Source of the DNA: Hymenopus coronatus
Taxonomy: Eukaryota > Arthropoda > Insecta > Mantodea > Hymenopodidae
NCBI GenBank assembly: GCA_030762935.1
Contig: CM060899.1
Span: 18,796,501 to 18,860,500, forward strand
Length of the DNA: 64,000 nt
Reading direction: 5' to 3'
The notes below the pieces were generated by a model. That model was not told the origin of the DNA, did no database searches, and worked only from the letters and a program-made list of their open reading frames with translations. Positions 14,633 to 27,390 of the stretch are shown in pieces. Positions within the stretch are counted from its first letter, which is position 1, and each line of letters begins with the position of its first letter. Made by a program: the position numbers and the translations under genes.

Positions 14633-17600
14633 ACCAGTGTCCCAGTGTGAATGCTCCAGTTCAAACTAATATATCTCTATCAGAGACCGTCACCAGTGTC
14701 TCAGTGTGAATGCTCCAGTTCAAACTAATGTATCTCTATCAGTGACCGTCACCAGTGTCCCATTGTGAATGCTCCAGTTCAAACTAATATATCTCTATCA
14801 GAGACCGTCACCAGTGTCCCATTGTGAATGCTCCAGTTCAAACTAATATATCTCTATCAGTGACCGTCACCAGTGTCCCAGTGTGAATGCTCCAGTTCAA
14901 ACTAATATATCTCTATCAGAGACCGTCACCAGTGTCCCAGTGTGAATGCTCCAGTTCAAACTAATGTATCTCTATCAGTGACCGTCATTAGTGTTCCAGT
15001 GTGAATGCTCCAGTTCAAACTAATGTATCTCTATCAGTGACCGTCACCAGTGTCCCAATGTGAATGCTCCAGTTCAAACTAATATATCTCTATCAGTGAC
15101 CGTCACCAGTGTCCCAGTGTGAATGCTCCAGTTCAAACTAATATATCTCTATCAGTGACGGTCACCAGTGTCCCAATGTGAATGCTCCAGTTCAAACTAA
15201 TATATCTCTATCAGTGACCGTCACCAGTGTCCCAGTGTGAATGCTCCAATTCAAACTAATATATCTCTATCAGTGACCGTCACCAGTGTCCCAATGTGAA
15301 TGCTCCAGTTCAAACTAATATATCTCTATCAGTGACCGTCACCAGTGTCCCAATGTGAATGCTCCAGTTCAAACTAATATATCTCTATCAGTGACCGTCA
15401 CCAGTGTCCCAGTGTGAATGCTCCAATTCAAACGAATGTATCTCTATCAGTGACCGCCACCAGTGTCCCAGTGTGAATGCTCCAGTTCAAACTAATGTAT
15501 CTCTATCAGTGACCGCCACCAGTGTTCCAGTGTGAATGCTTCAATTCAAACTAATGTATCTCTATCAGTGACCGTCACCAGTGTCCCAGTGTGAATGCTC
15601 CAGTTCAAACTAATGTATCTCTCTCAGTGACCGTGACCAGTGTCCCAGTGTGACTGCTCCAATTCAAACTAATGTATCTCTATCAGTGACCGTGACCAGT
15701 GTTCCAGTGTGAATGCTCCAATTCAAGCTAATATATCTCTATCAGTGACCGTCACCAGTGTCCCAGTGTGAATGCTCCAATTCAAACTAATGTATCTCTA
15801 TCAATGACCGTCACCAGTGTGAGAGTGTGAATGCTCCAATTCAAACTAATGTATCTCTATCAATGACCGTCACCAGTGTGAGAGTGTGAATGCTCCAATT
15901 CAAACTAATGTATCTCTATCAATGACCGTCACCAGTGTGAGAGTGTGAATGCTCCAATTCAAACTAATGTATCTCTATCAGTGACCGTCACCAGTGTCCC
16001 ATTGTGAATGCTCCAATTCAAACTAATGTATCTCTATCACTGACCGTCACCAGTGTCCCAGTGTGAATACTGCAATTCAAACTAATGTATCTCTATCACT
16101 GACCGTCACCAGTGTCCCAGTGTGAATGCTCCAATTGAAACTAGTGTATCTCTATCAGTGACCGTCACCAGTGTCCCAGTGTGAATACTGCAATTCAAAC
16201 TAATATATCTCTATCAGTGACCGTGACCGGTGTCCCAGTGTGAATACTGCAGTTCAAACTAATATATCTCTATCAGTGACCGTCACCAGTGTCCCAGTGT
16301 GAATGCTCCAGTTCAAACTAATGTATTTCTATCACTGACCGTCACCAGTGTCCCAGTGTGAATGCTCCAATTCAAACTAATATATCTCTATCAGTGACGG
16401 TGACCAGTGTGCCAGTGTGAATGCTCCAATTCAAACTAATATATCTCTATCAGTGACCGTCACCAGTGTCCCAGTGTGAATGCTCCAATTCAAACTAATG
16501 TGTCTCTATCAGTGACCGTCACCAGTGTCCCAATGTGAATGCTCCAGTTCAAACTAATATATCGCTATCAGTGACCGTCACCAGTGTCCCAGTGTGAATG
16601 CTCCAATTCAAACTAATATATCTCTATCAGTGACCGTCACCAGTGTCCCAATGTGAATGCTCCAGTTCAAACTAATGTATCTCTATCAGTGACCGTCACC
16701 AGTGTCCCAGTGTGAATGCTCCAATTCAAACTAATATATCTCTATCAGTGACCGTCACCAGTGTCCCAGTGTGAATGCTCCAGTTCAAACTAATGTGTCT
16801 CTATCACTGACCGTCACCAGTGTCCCAGTGTGAATGCTCCAATTCAAACGAATGTATCTCTATCAGTGACCGCCACCAGTGTCCCAGTGTGAATGCTCCA
16901 GTTCAAACTAATGTATCTCTATCAGTGACCGCCACCGATGTTCCAGTGTGAATGCTCTAATTCAAACTAATGTATCTCTATCAGTGACCGTCACCAGTGT
17001 CCCAGTGTGAATGCTCCAGTTCAAACTAATGTATCTCTCTCAGTGACCGTGACCAGTATCCCAGTGTGACTGCTCCAATTCAAACTAATATATCTCTATC
17101 AGTGACCGCCACCAGTGTCCCAGTGTGAATGCTCCAATTCAAACTAATATATCTCTATCAGTGACCGTCACCAGTGTCTCAGTGTGAATGCTCCAATTCA
17201 AACTAATATATCTCTATCAGTGACCGCCACCAGTGTCCCAGTGTGAATGCTGCAATTCAAACTAATATATCTGTATCAGTGACCGTCACCAGTGTCTCAG
17301 TGTGACTGCTCCAATTCAAACTAATGTATCTCTATCAGTGACCGTGACCAGTGTCCCAGTGTGAATGCTGCAATTCAAACTAATGTATCTCTATCAGTGA
17401 CCGTGACCAGTGTCCTAGTGTGAATGCTGCAATTCAAACTAATATATCTCTATCAGTGACCGTGACCAGTGTCTCAATGTGAATGCTCCAATTCAAACTA
17501 ATGTATCTCTATCAGTGACCGTGACCAGTGTCCCAGTGTGAATGCTGCAATTCAAAATAATATATCTCTATCAGTGACCGTCACCAGTGTCCCAGTGTGA

Positions 17601-18408
17601 ATGCTGCAATTCAAACTAATATATCTCTATCAGTGACCGTGACCAGTGTCCCAGTGTGAATGCTCCAATTCAAACTAATATATCTCTATCAGTGACCGTC
17701 ATTAGTGTTCCAGTGTGAATGCTCCAATTCAAACTAATGTATCTCTATCAGTGACCGTCACCAGTGTTCCAATGTGAATGCTCCAATTCAAACTAATGTG
17801 TCTCTATCAGTGACCGTCACCAGTGTCCCAGTGTGAATGCTCCAATTGAAACTAATATATCTCTATCAGTGACCGTCACCAGTGACCCAGTGGGAATGCT
17901 CCAATTGAAACTAATATATCTCTATCAGTGACCGTCACCAGTGTGCCAGTGTGAATGCTCCAATTCAAACTAATATATCTCTATCAGTGACCGTCACCAG
18001 TGTCCCAGTGTGAATGCTCCAATTGAAACTAATATATCTCTATCAGTGACCGTCACCAGTGACCCAGTGGGAATGCTCCAATTGAAACTAATATATCTCT
18101 ATCAGTGACCGTCACCAGTGTGCCAGTGTGAATGCTCCAGTTCAGACGAATGTATCTCAATCAGTGACCGCCACCAGTGTCCCAGTGTGAATGCTCCAGT
18201 TCAGACGAATGTTTCTCTATCAGTGACCGCCACCAGTGTCCCAGTGTGAATGCTCCAGTTCAAACTAATGTATCTCTATCAGTGACCGTGACCAGTGTCC
18301 CAGTGTGAATGCTCCAATTCAAACTAAAGTATCTCTATCAGTGACCGTCACCAGTGTCCCAGTGTGAATGCTCCAATTCAAACTAATGTATCTCTATCAG
18401 TGACCGTG
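14633..18408. repeat. 64-unit higher-order repeat, copy 2
   Basis: This is the second tandem copy of the 3776-bp block. At the places I compared, the copies share even rare private variants; the one difference I noticed is C versus T at 13176/16952. Such near-identity, against many differences between neighbouring 59-bp units, implies a recent block duplication rather than unit-by-unit homogenisation. Confidence 0.9.
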
Positions 18409-21400
18409 ACCAGTGTCCCAGTGTGAATGCTCCAATTCAAACTAAAGTATCTCTATCAGTGACCGTCACCAGTGTCCCAGTGTGAATGCTCCAATTGAAA
18501 CTAATGTATCTCTATCAGTGACCGTGACCAGTGTCTCAGTGTGAATGCTGCAATTCAAACTAATATATCTCTATCAGTGACCGTCACCAGTGTCCCAGTG
18601 TGAATGCTGCAATTCAAACTAATGTATCTCTATCGGTGACCGTCACCACTGTCCCAGTGTGAATGCTCCAATTCAAACTAATGTATCTCTATCAGTGACC
18701 GTCACCAGTGTCCCAGTGTGAATGCTCCAATTGAAACTAATGTATCTCTATCAGTGACCGTGACCAGTGTCCCAGTGTGAATACTGCAATTCAAACTAAT
18801 GTATTTCTATCAGTGACCGTGACCAGTGTCCCAGTGTGAATACTGCAATTCAAACTAATGTATCTCTATCAGTGACCGTGACCAGTGTCCCTGTGTGAAT
18901 ACTGCAATTCAAACTAATGTATCTCTATCAGTGACCGTGACCAGTGTCCCAGTGTGAATACTGCAATTCAAACTAATGTATCTCTATCAGTGACCGTGAC
19001 CAGTGTCCCAGTGTGAATGCTCCAATTCAAACTAATATATCTCTATCAGTGACCGTCACCAGTGTGCCAGTGTGAATGCTCCAATTCAAACTAATGCATG
19101 TCTATCAGTGACCGTCACCAGTGTCCCAGTGTGAATGCTCCAGTGCAGACGAGTGTATCTCTATCAGTGACCGTCACCAGTGTCCCAGTGTGAATGCTCC
19201 AATTCAAACTAATATATCTCTATCAGTGACGGTGACCAGTGTGCCAGTGTGAATGCTCCAATTCAAACTAATATATCTCAATCAGTGACCGTCACCAGTG
19301 TCCCAGTGTGAATGCTCCAATTCAAACTAATATATCTCTATCAGTGACCGTCACCAGTGTCCCAATGTGAATGCTCCAGTTCAAACTAATGTATCTCTAT
19401 CAGTGACCGTCACCAGTGTCCCAGTGTGAATGCTCCAATTCAAACTAATGTATCTCTATCAGTGACCGTGACCAGTGTCCCAGTGTGAATGCTCCAATTA
19501 AAACTAATATATCTCTATCAGTGACCGTCACCAGTGTCCCAGTGTGAATGCTGCAATTGAAACTAATATATCTCTATCAGTGACCGTGACCAATGTTCCA
19601 GTGTGAATGCTGCAATTCAAACTAATATATCTCTATCAGTGACCGTCACCAGTGTCCCAGTGTGAATGCTGCAATTCAAACTAATATATCTCTATCAGTG
19701 ACCGTGACCAGTGTCCCAGTGTGAATGCTCCAATTCAAACTAATATATCTCTATCAGTGACCGTCACCAGTGTTCCAGTGTGAATGCTCCAATTCAAACT
19801 AATGTATCTCTATCAGTGACCGTCACCAGTGTTCCAATGTGAATGCTCCAATTCAAACTAATGTGTCTCTATCAGTGACCGTCACCAGTGTCCCAGTGTG
19901 AATGCTCCAATTGAAACTAATATATCTCTATCAGTGACCGTCACCAGTGACCCAGTGTGAATGCTCCAATTGAAACTAATATATCTCTATCAGTGACCGT
20001 CACCAGTGTGCCAGTGTGAATGCTCCAGTTCAGACGAATGTATCTCTATCAGTGACCGCCACCAGTGTCCCAGTGTGAATGCTCCAGTTCAGACGAATGT
20101 TTCTCTATCAGTGACCGTCACCAGTGACCCAGTGGGAATGCTCCAGTTCAAACTAATGTATCTCTATCAGTGACCGTCACCAGTGACCCAGTGGGAATGC
20201 TGCAATTCAAACTAATGTATCTCTATCAGTGACCGTCACCAGTGACCCAGTGGGAATGCTCCAATTGAAACTAATATATCTCTATCAGTGACTGTCACCA
20301 GTGTCCCAGTGTGAATGCTCCAGTTCAGACGAATGTTTCTCTATCAGTGACCGCCACCAGTGTCCCAGTGTGAATGCTCCAGTTCAAACTAATGTATCTC
20401 TATCAGTGACCGTGACCAGTGTCCCAGTGTGAATGCTCCAATTCAAACTAAAGTATCTCTATCAGTGACCGTCACCAGTGTCCCAGTGTGAATGCTCCAA
20501 TTGAAACTAATGTATCTCTATCAGTGACCGTGACCAGTGTCTCAGTGTGAATGCTGCAATTCAAACTAATATATCTCTATCAGTGACCGTCACCAGTGTC
20601 CCAGTGTGAATGCTGCAATTCAAACTAATGTATCTCTATCAGTGACCGTCACCACTGTCCCAGTGGGAATGCTCCAATTCAAACTAATGTATCTCTATCA
20701 GTGACCGTCACCAGTGTCCCAGTGTGAATGCTCCAATTGAAACTAATGTATCTCTATCAGTGACTGTGACCAGTGTCCCAGTGTGAATACTGCAATTCAA
20801 ACTAATGTATTTCTATCAGTGACCGTGACCAGTGTCCCAGTGTGAATACTGCAATTCAAACTAATGTATCTCTATCAGTGACCGTGACCAGTGTCCTAGT
20901 GTGAATGCTCCAATTCAAACTAATATATCTCTATCAGTGACCGTGACCAGTGTCCCAGTGTGAATACTGCAATTCAAACTAATGTATCTCTGTCAGTGAC
21001 CGTGACCAGTGTCCCTGTGTGAATACTGCAATTCAAACTAATGTATCTCTATCAGTGACTGTGACCATTGTCCCAGTGTGAATACTGCAATTCAAACTAA
21101 TGTATCTCTATCAGTGACCGTGACCAGTGTCCCAGTGTGAATGCTCCAATTCAAACTAATATATCTCTATCAGTGACCGTCACCAGTGTGCCAGTGTGAA
21201 TGCTCCAATTCAAACTAATGCATGTCTATCAGTGACCGTCACCAGTGTCCCAGTGTGAATGCTCCAGTGCAGACGAGTGTATCTCTATCAGTGACCGTCA
21301 CCAGTGTCCCAGTGTGAATGCTCCAATTCAAACTAATGTGTCTCTATCAGTGACCGTCACCAGTGTCCCAATGTGAATGCTCCAATTCAAACTAATGTAT

Positions 21401-24400
21401 CTCTATCAGTGACCGTGACCAGTGTCCCAGTGTGAATGCTCCAGTTCAAACTAATATATCTCTATCAGTGACCGTCACCAGTGTCCCAATGTGAATGCTC
21501 CAGTTCAAACTAATATATCTCTATCAGTGACCGTCACCAGTGTCCCAATGTGAATGCTCCAGTTCAAACTAATATATCTCTATCAGAGACCGTCACCAGT
21601 GTCCCAGTGTGAATGCTCCAATTCAAACTAATATATCTCTATCAGTGACCGTCACCAGTGTCCCAATGTGAATGCTCCAGTTCAAACTAATATATCTCTA
21701 TCAGTGACCGTCACCAGTGTCCCAATGTGAATGCTCCAGTTCAAACTAATATATCTCTATCAGTGACCGTCACCAGTGTCCCAATGTGAATGCTCCAGTT
21801 CAAACTAATATATCTCTATCAGAGACCGTCACCAGTGTCCCAGTGTGAATGCTCCAATTCAAACTAATATATCTCTATCAGTGACCGTCACCAGTGTCCC
21901 AATGTGAATGCTCCAGTTCAAACTAATGTGTCTCTATCACTGACCGTCACCAGTGTCCCAGTGTGAATGCTCCAGTTCAAACTAATGTATCTCTATCAGT
22001 GACCGTCACCAGTGTCCCAGTGTGAATGCTCCAGTTCAAACTAATGTATCTCTATCACTGACCGTCACCAGTGTCCCAGTGTGAATGCTCCAATTCAAAC
22101 GAATGTATCTCTATCAGTGACCGCCACCAGTGTCCCAGTGTGAATGCTCCAGTTCAAACTAATGTATCTCTATCAGTGACCGCCACCACTGTCCCAGTGT
22201 GAATGCTCCAATTCAAACTAATGTATCTCTATCAGTGACCGTCACCAGTGTCCCAGTGTGAATGCTCCAGTTCAAACTAATGTATCTCTATCAGTGACCG
22301 CCACCACTGTTCCAGTGTGAATGCTCCAATTCAAACTAATGTATCTCTATCAGTGACCGTCACCAGTGTCCCAGTGTGAATGCTCCAGTTCAAACTAATG
22401 TATCTCTCTCAGTGACCGTGACCAGTGTCCCAGTGTGACTGCTCCAATTCAAACTAATGTATCTCTATCAGTGACCGTGACCAGTGTTCCAGTGTGAATG
22501 CTCCAATTCAAATTACTATATCTCTATCAGTGACAGTCACCAGTGTCCCAGTGTGAATGCTCCAATTCAAACTAATGTATCTCTATCAATGACCGTCACC
22601 AGTGTGAGAGTGTGAATGCTCCAATTCAAACTAATGTATCTCTATCAATGACCGTCACCAGTGTGAGAGTGTGAATGCTCCAATTCAAACTAATGTATCT
22701 CTATCAGTGACCGTCACCAGTGTCCCATTGTGAATGCTCCAATTCAAACTAATGTATCTCTATCACTGACCGTCACCAGTGTCCCAGTGTGAATACTGCA
22801 ATTCAAACTAATGTATCTCTATCACTGACCGTCACCAGTGTCCCAGTTTGAATGCTCCAATTGAAACTAGTGTATCTCTATCAGTGACCGTCACCAGTGT
22901 CCCAGTGTGAATACTGCAATTCAAACTAATATATCTCTATCAGTGACCGTGACCGGTGTCCCAGTGTGAATACTGCAGTTCAAACTAATATATCTCTATC
23001 AGTGACCGTCACCAGTGTCCCAGTGTGAATGCTCCAGTTCAAACTAATGTATTTCTATCACTGACCGTCACCAGTGTCCCAGTGTGAATGCTCCAATTCA
23101 AACTAATATATCTCTATCAGTGACGGTGACCAGTGTGCCAGTGTGAATGCTCCAATTCAAACTAATATATCTCTATCAGTGACCGTCACCAGTGTCCCAG
23201 TGTGAATGCTCCAATTCAAACTAATGTGTCTCTATCAGTGACCGTCACCAGTGTCCCAATGTGAATGCTCCAGTTCAAACTAATATATCGCTATCAGTGA
23301 CCGTCACCAGTGTCCCAGTGTGAATGCTGCAATTCAAACTAATATATCTCTATCAGTGACCGTCACCAGTGTCCCAATGTGAATGCTCCAGTTCAAACTA
23401 ATGTATCTCTATCAGTGACCGTCACCAGTGTCCCAGTGTGAATGCTCCAATTCAAACGAATGTATCTCTATCAGTGACCGCCACCAGTGTCCCAGTGTGA
23501 ATGCTCCAGTTCAAACTAATGTATCTCTATCAGTGACCGCCACCGATGTTCCAGTGTGAATGCTCCAATTCAAACTAATGTATCTCTATCAGTGACCGTC
23601 ACCAGTGTCCCAGTGTGAATGCTCCAGTTCAAACTAATGTATCTCTCTCAGTGACCGTGACCAGTATCCCAGTGTGACTGCTCCAATTCAAACTAATGTA
23701 TCTCTATCAGTGACCGTGACCAGTGTTCCAGTGTTAATGCTCCAATTCAAACTAATATATCTCTATCAGTGACCGTCACCAGTGTCCCAGTGTGAATGCT
23801 CCAATTCAAACTAATGTATCTCTATCAATGACCGTCACCAGTGTGAGAGTGTGAATGCTCCAATTCAAACTAATGTATCTCTATCAATGACCGTCACCAG
23901 TGTGAGAGTGTGACTGCTCCAATTCAAACTAATGTATCTCTATCAGTGACCGTGACCAGTGTCCCATTGTGAATGCTCCAATTCAAACTAATGTATCTCT
24001 ATCAGTGACCGTGACCAGTGTTCCAGTGTGAATGCTCCAATTCAAACTAATGTATCTCTATCAATGACCGTCACCAGTGTGAGAGTGTGAATGCTCCAAT
24101 TCAAACTAATGTATCTCTATCAATGACCGTCACCAGTGTGAGAGTGTGAATGCTCCAATTCAAACTAATGTATCTCTATCAATGACCGTCACCAGTGTGA
24201 GAGTGTGAATGCTCCAATTCAAACTAATGTATCTCTATCAGTGACCGTCACCAGTGTCCCATTGTGAATGCTCCAATTCAAACTAATGTATCTCTATCAC
24301 TGACCGTCACCAGTGTCCCAGTGTGAATACTGCAATTCAAACTAATGTGTCTCTATCACTGACCGTCACCAGTGTCCCAGTGTGAATGCTCCAATTGAAA

Positions 24401-25153
24401 CTAGTGTATCTCTATCAGTGACCGTCACCAGTGTCCCAGTGTGAATACTGCAATTCAAACTAATATATCTCTATCAGTGACCGTGACCAGTGTCCCAGTG
24501 TGAATACTGCAGTTCAAACTAATATATCTCTATCAGTGACCGTCACCAGTGTCCCAGTGTGAATGCTCCAGTTCAAACTAATGTATTTCTATCACTGACC
24601 GTCACCAGTGTCCCAGTGTGAATGCTCCAATTCAAACTAAGATATCTCTATCAGTGACCGTGACCTGTGTTCCAGTGTGAATGCTCCAATTCAAACTAAT
24701 ATATCTCTATCAGTGACCGTGACCAGTGTCCCAGTGTGAATACTGCAGTTCAAACTAATATATCTCTATCAGTGACCGTCACCAGTGTCCCAGTGTGAAT
24801 GCTCCAGTTCAAACTAATGTATTTCTATCACTGACCGTCACCAGTGTCCCAGTGTGAATGCACCAGTTCAAACTAATATATCTCTATCAGTGACCGTGAC
24901 CTGTGTTCCAGTGTGAATGCTCCAATTCAAACTAATATATCTCTATCAGTGACCGTGACCAGTGTCCCAGTGTGAATACTGCAGTTCAAACTAATATATC
25001 TCTATCAGTGACCGTCACCAGTGTCCCAGTGTGAATGCTCCAATTCAAACTAATATATCTCTTTCAGTGACCGTCACCAGTGTCCCAGTGTGAATGCTCC
25101 AGTTCAGACGAATGTATCTCTATCAGTGACCGCCACCTGTGTCCCAGTGTGAA

Positions 25154-25796
25154 ACGGATCTGTTACCCATCCAATGCACACTTCCACTGGTACGGATATG
25201 TGTAGATTATGGGCATCTTATGTCGATGTTCCTCATTAGCGAACGCACCTAAAAATGCCCAAGATGCAAATACATCCGACACAATCACAGCAAAAGCTAT
25301 AACCTACATTTTTAAAGATGGGAAGCTGCGATATATCCTAGGAGGTCATCAGCAGAAGTACAGTCGGATAATGGGATTAAAATTTTCGCTGAGGAGAATC
25401 TCTTGAGCAGCGCGGTCGTCATTAACTCCTTCTAACTTCATCTCTTTTTCCGTACCAACTTCATCAGCAAAGTCGGTCTAACCGTCTTCAACTTTAAAAA
25501 TTAGCAATTCTAATGCAATTCATATTATCATTATTTCCTTCATACTGGAGAGTGTAATGGCGTGTTAAGAAAGGGCCCAATATTTCCTTCTGTTCTAAGT
25601 GCAGGGACAGTGTTACCAACAAGTGAAGGGTCTTTAACCCTCTCTTGATGCTAGAAATTTGCAGAAAGTCGCTAAAGTGTACAAAAGGATAGCCAAAGGT
25701 TTTCTAAAAGCTGAGAAGGTTAAAAACGTTTTATTTATAATGCTATTTTTTGATCAAAATATTTTGCGACATTTCAAAGGTAGGTGCTACATGTAA
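25154..25796. other. Satellite-flanking region, no gene recognised
   Basis: Non-repetitive AT-rich sequence starts directly at the satellite edge. A short open frame at 25209-25406 (65 codons) has no recognisable domain or support. I see no RNA gene or transposon terminus before the first DR1 copy at 25797. Confidence 0.6.
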
Positions 25797-26667
25797 TTTT
25801 ACTTTCTCTATATGTAATATGTACATAGCGTATAGAGAAGTTAATGTATTCCACTCAAAAATTCGATACGAGATTTCACCGGAAATATATGTTTTAGCAC
25901 TCCTTGAATCCAAAAAACATGCATTCTAAAAAAAGGTCCATGTGAGTGTGCCTGAGGACCGTATAGCTGAAAAATGAAAAGATCGTTAAGTACCAAACTT
26001 GGTATTTAAGTTTGGTATCTTCCAAGAATACGACACGTAGATTTTCAAGAAAATCCCCCCACCCTTACTAAACTTTATATGGAAAACTTTTCGGAAATTT
26101 TGATTTTCAAAAAAATGATCCTAACAATTCTGAAATAATTACTAAATGCTAAAGCCTATTCTATCACAAATTAAATGTATATATTGAATTTTCTAGTAAT
26201 ATCTTCTGAAGATCTGTTTATTGTGGATGAATTTTGATGAATTTTCATAACTAGTAAACCATAAGAGATAGACAAAAACTTACTGAATAAAGAATGTAGA
26301 ACATATTAAAACAGTATTTATGTCATATACATTTTTCCTGGGTTTGACCGTTTTTAGATATTCCTTGTCATTTGTTTCAGTTATAAAGTGGTTTTTGTTT
26401 TCTCATGCGGGAACTTGTCAACTCCTGGCCACGCGATGAAGGGGATTTCAATTCCATAGCAACCACATTTTAAAACATTTGATTATCGGCTTAGCCTAGT
26501 GTATTTATTCCCTTATTTCCCTTTTACTTATAAGGAACTAAGTAATAAACAGTTTCTGGTATTGTTTATTCGATTAGAATGAAATTAGAAGAATGAGCTT
26601 ATAAACAATAATTAATTTGTTGCAAAGAAGTGGAGAAAGTCATGTAAATGGAACACATCAGATTTTT
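25797..26667 (+). repeat. DR1 dispersed repeat, near full length
   Basis: This is the first copy of the family that fills the rest of the window. Plus orientation is defined here as running from TTTTACTTTCTCTA (a terminal near-palindrome around ATGTACAT) to GTCATGTGAATGGAACACAT followed by CAGATTTTT. In order, a typical copy has the terminal palindrome, a TTTCACCGGAAATA block, a short GTGT-rich tract, a palindrome (arms AAATACCAA and TTGGTATTT), a C-rich CCCCCAC block, an AT-rich middle, and a 3' hairpin (ATGTG/CACAT). Full copies are about 850-870 bp and carry no conserved reading frame. ACTTTCTCTAC near one end and GTAGAGAAAGT near the other are inverted, which suggests a non-autonomous DNA element, but I could not define a target-site duplication. 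Confidence 0.85.
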
Positions 26668-26895
26668 GCTCAAGTGGGTATGTGTGACGGTACTTTGCGA
26701 GATGTAGTGATCTTATCTCCCGCTTCCACTGTCTCAAAATACTCTTAACAAGGTATATTTTATTCTTCACCATTTTCATTTGCTGGAAGATGGCCGCTAC
26801 TGGTTTCTTCTTACTAGAGGGCGTCTTCCTAACGAAGAAATAAAGACATCCACCTGGTCTTAATATACGCTGAAGCCACTATTATTTTTTCTACT
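26668..26895. other. Intervening DNA, nothing recognised
   Basis: Mixed sequence between a DR1 copy and a trinucleotide tract. No gene or known element signature was seen. Confidence 0.5.
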
Positions 26896-27019
26896 ATGGT
26901 GGTGGTGGTAGTGGTGGTGGTGTTGGCAGTAGTAGTGCTGATGGTAGTGTTGATGGTAATAGTAGTGGTGGTGGTAGTAGTAGCATTATTATTATTACTA
27001 ATATTTATTATTATTATTC
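26896..27019. repeat. Trinucleotide microsatellite (GGT/AGT grading into ATT)
   Basis: An imperfect GGT and AGT repeat degenerates rightward into ATT units, giving an interrupted simple repeat of about 124 bp. Confidence 0.9.
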
Positions 27020-27045
27020 ATTAAATTTACAATAATACAATATTT

Positions 27046-27390
27046 GCGTCACACAATTTATGTTGTATACATTTTTTTCGTGGAGTTGATCGTTTTTTAG
27101 ACATTCCTTGTTTTTGTCTTCAGGTTCGAAAAACTTAACCTTTTTCATACAGGAATTTGTCAACTCGTGCCATACAAACAAAGGAACTTCAGTCACATAG
27201 CAACCAGCTTTTGACTATCACTCAAACCTATGGAAGTCCCTTATTTCCCTTCTACTTACAACGAAGCAAGTAATAAGACTATTTCTGTTAATTTTTGTCG
27301 ATTAGTATGAAGTAAATAGAACTATAAGCATTTTAAAACTAATTTGTTGCAGATGTAGAGAAAGTTATGCGAATAGAACACATCAGATTT
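27046..27390 (+). repeat. DR1 partial copy (3' part)
   Basis: Begins within the CACACAATTTATGTTGTATA block and runs to the terminal CACATCAGATTT. The 5' half is missing, apparently lost next to the microsatellite. Confidence 0.8.

Larger units (their letters stand above)
1..25153. repeat. 59-bp tandem satellite array, about 426 units
   Basis: The stretch is a continuous head-to-tail array. Each unit begins ACCAGTGTCCCAGTGTGAAT and ends CTATCAGTGACCGTC. Unit starts fall at 1+59n wherever I checked (for example 5901, 11801, 17701, 23601), and the last partial unit begins at 25135, still in phase, so the array has no net indel. Variation is by substitution at recurrent sites: unit positions 21 (G/A), 24 (C/G), 27 (A/G), 30 (C/G), 39 (A/G), 51 (G/C), 58 (T/C) and 59 (C/G). 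Variants are linked: A21 travels with G24, and the CAGACGAATG form clusters. The unit has stops in all frames on both strands and 59 is not a multiple of three, so it is non-coding. The array enters from beyond the left edge and stops abruptly at 25153. Satellite DNA of this kind is usually heterochromatic, but function is not shown by sequence. Confidence 0.99.

Noticed and set aside
1..25153. CRISPR array
   Set aside because: The repeat is a contiguous 59-bp unit without unique spacers, in an animal-type repeat context.
1..25153. Repetitive protein-coding gene
   Set aside because: The unit is not a multiple of three and contains TGA and TAA in the forward frames and TGA and TAG in the reverse ones; no long frame exists.
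1..25153. CENP-B box in the satellite
   Set aside because: I looked for a TTCG-x4-A-x2-CGGGA-type box and found none in the unit or its variants.
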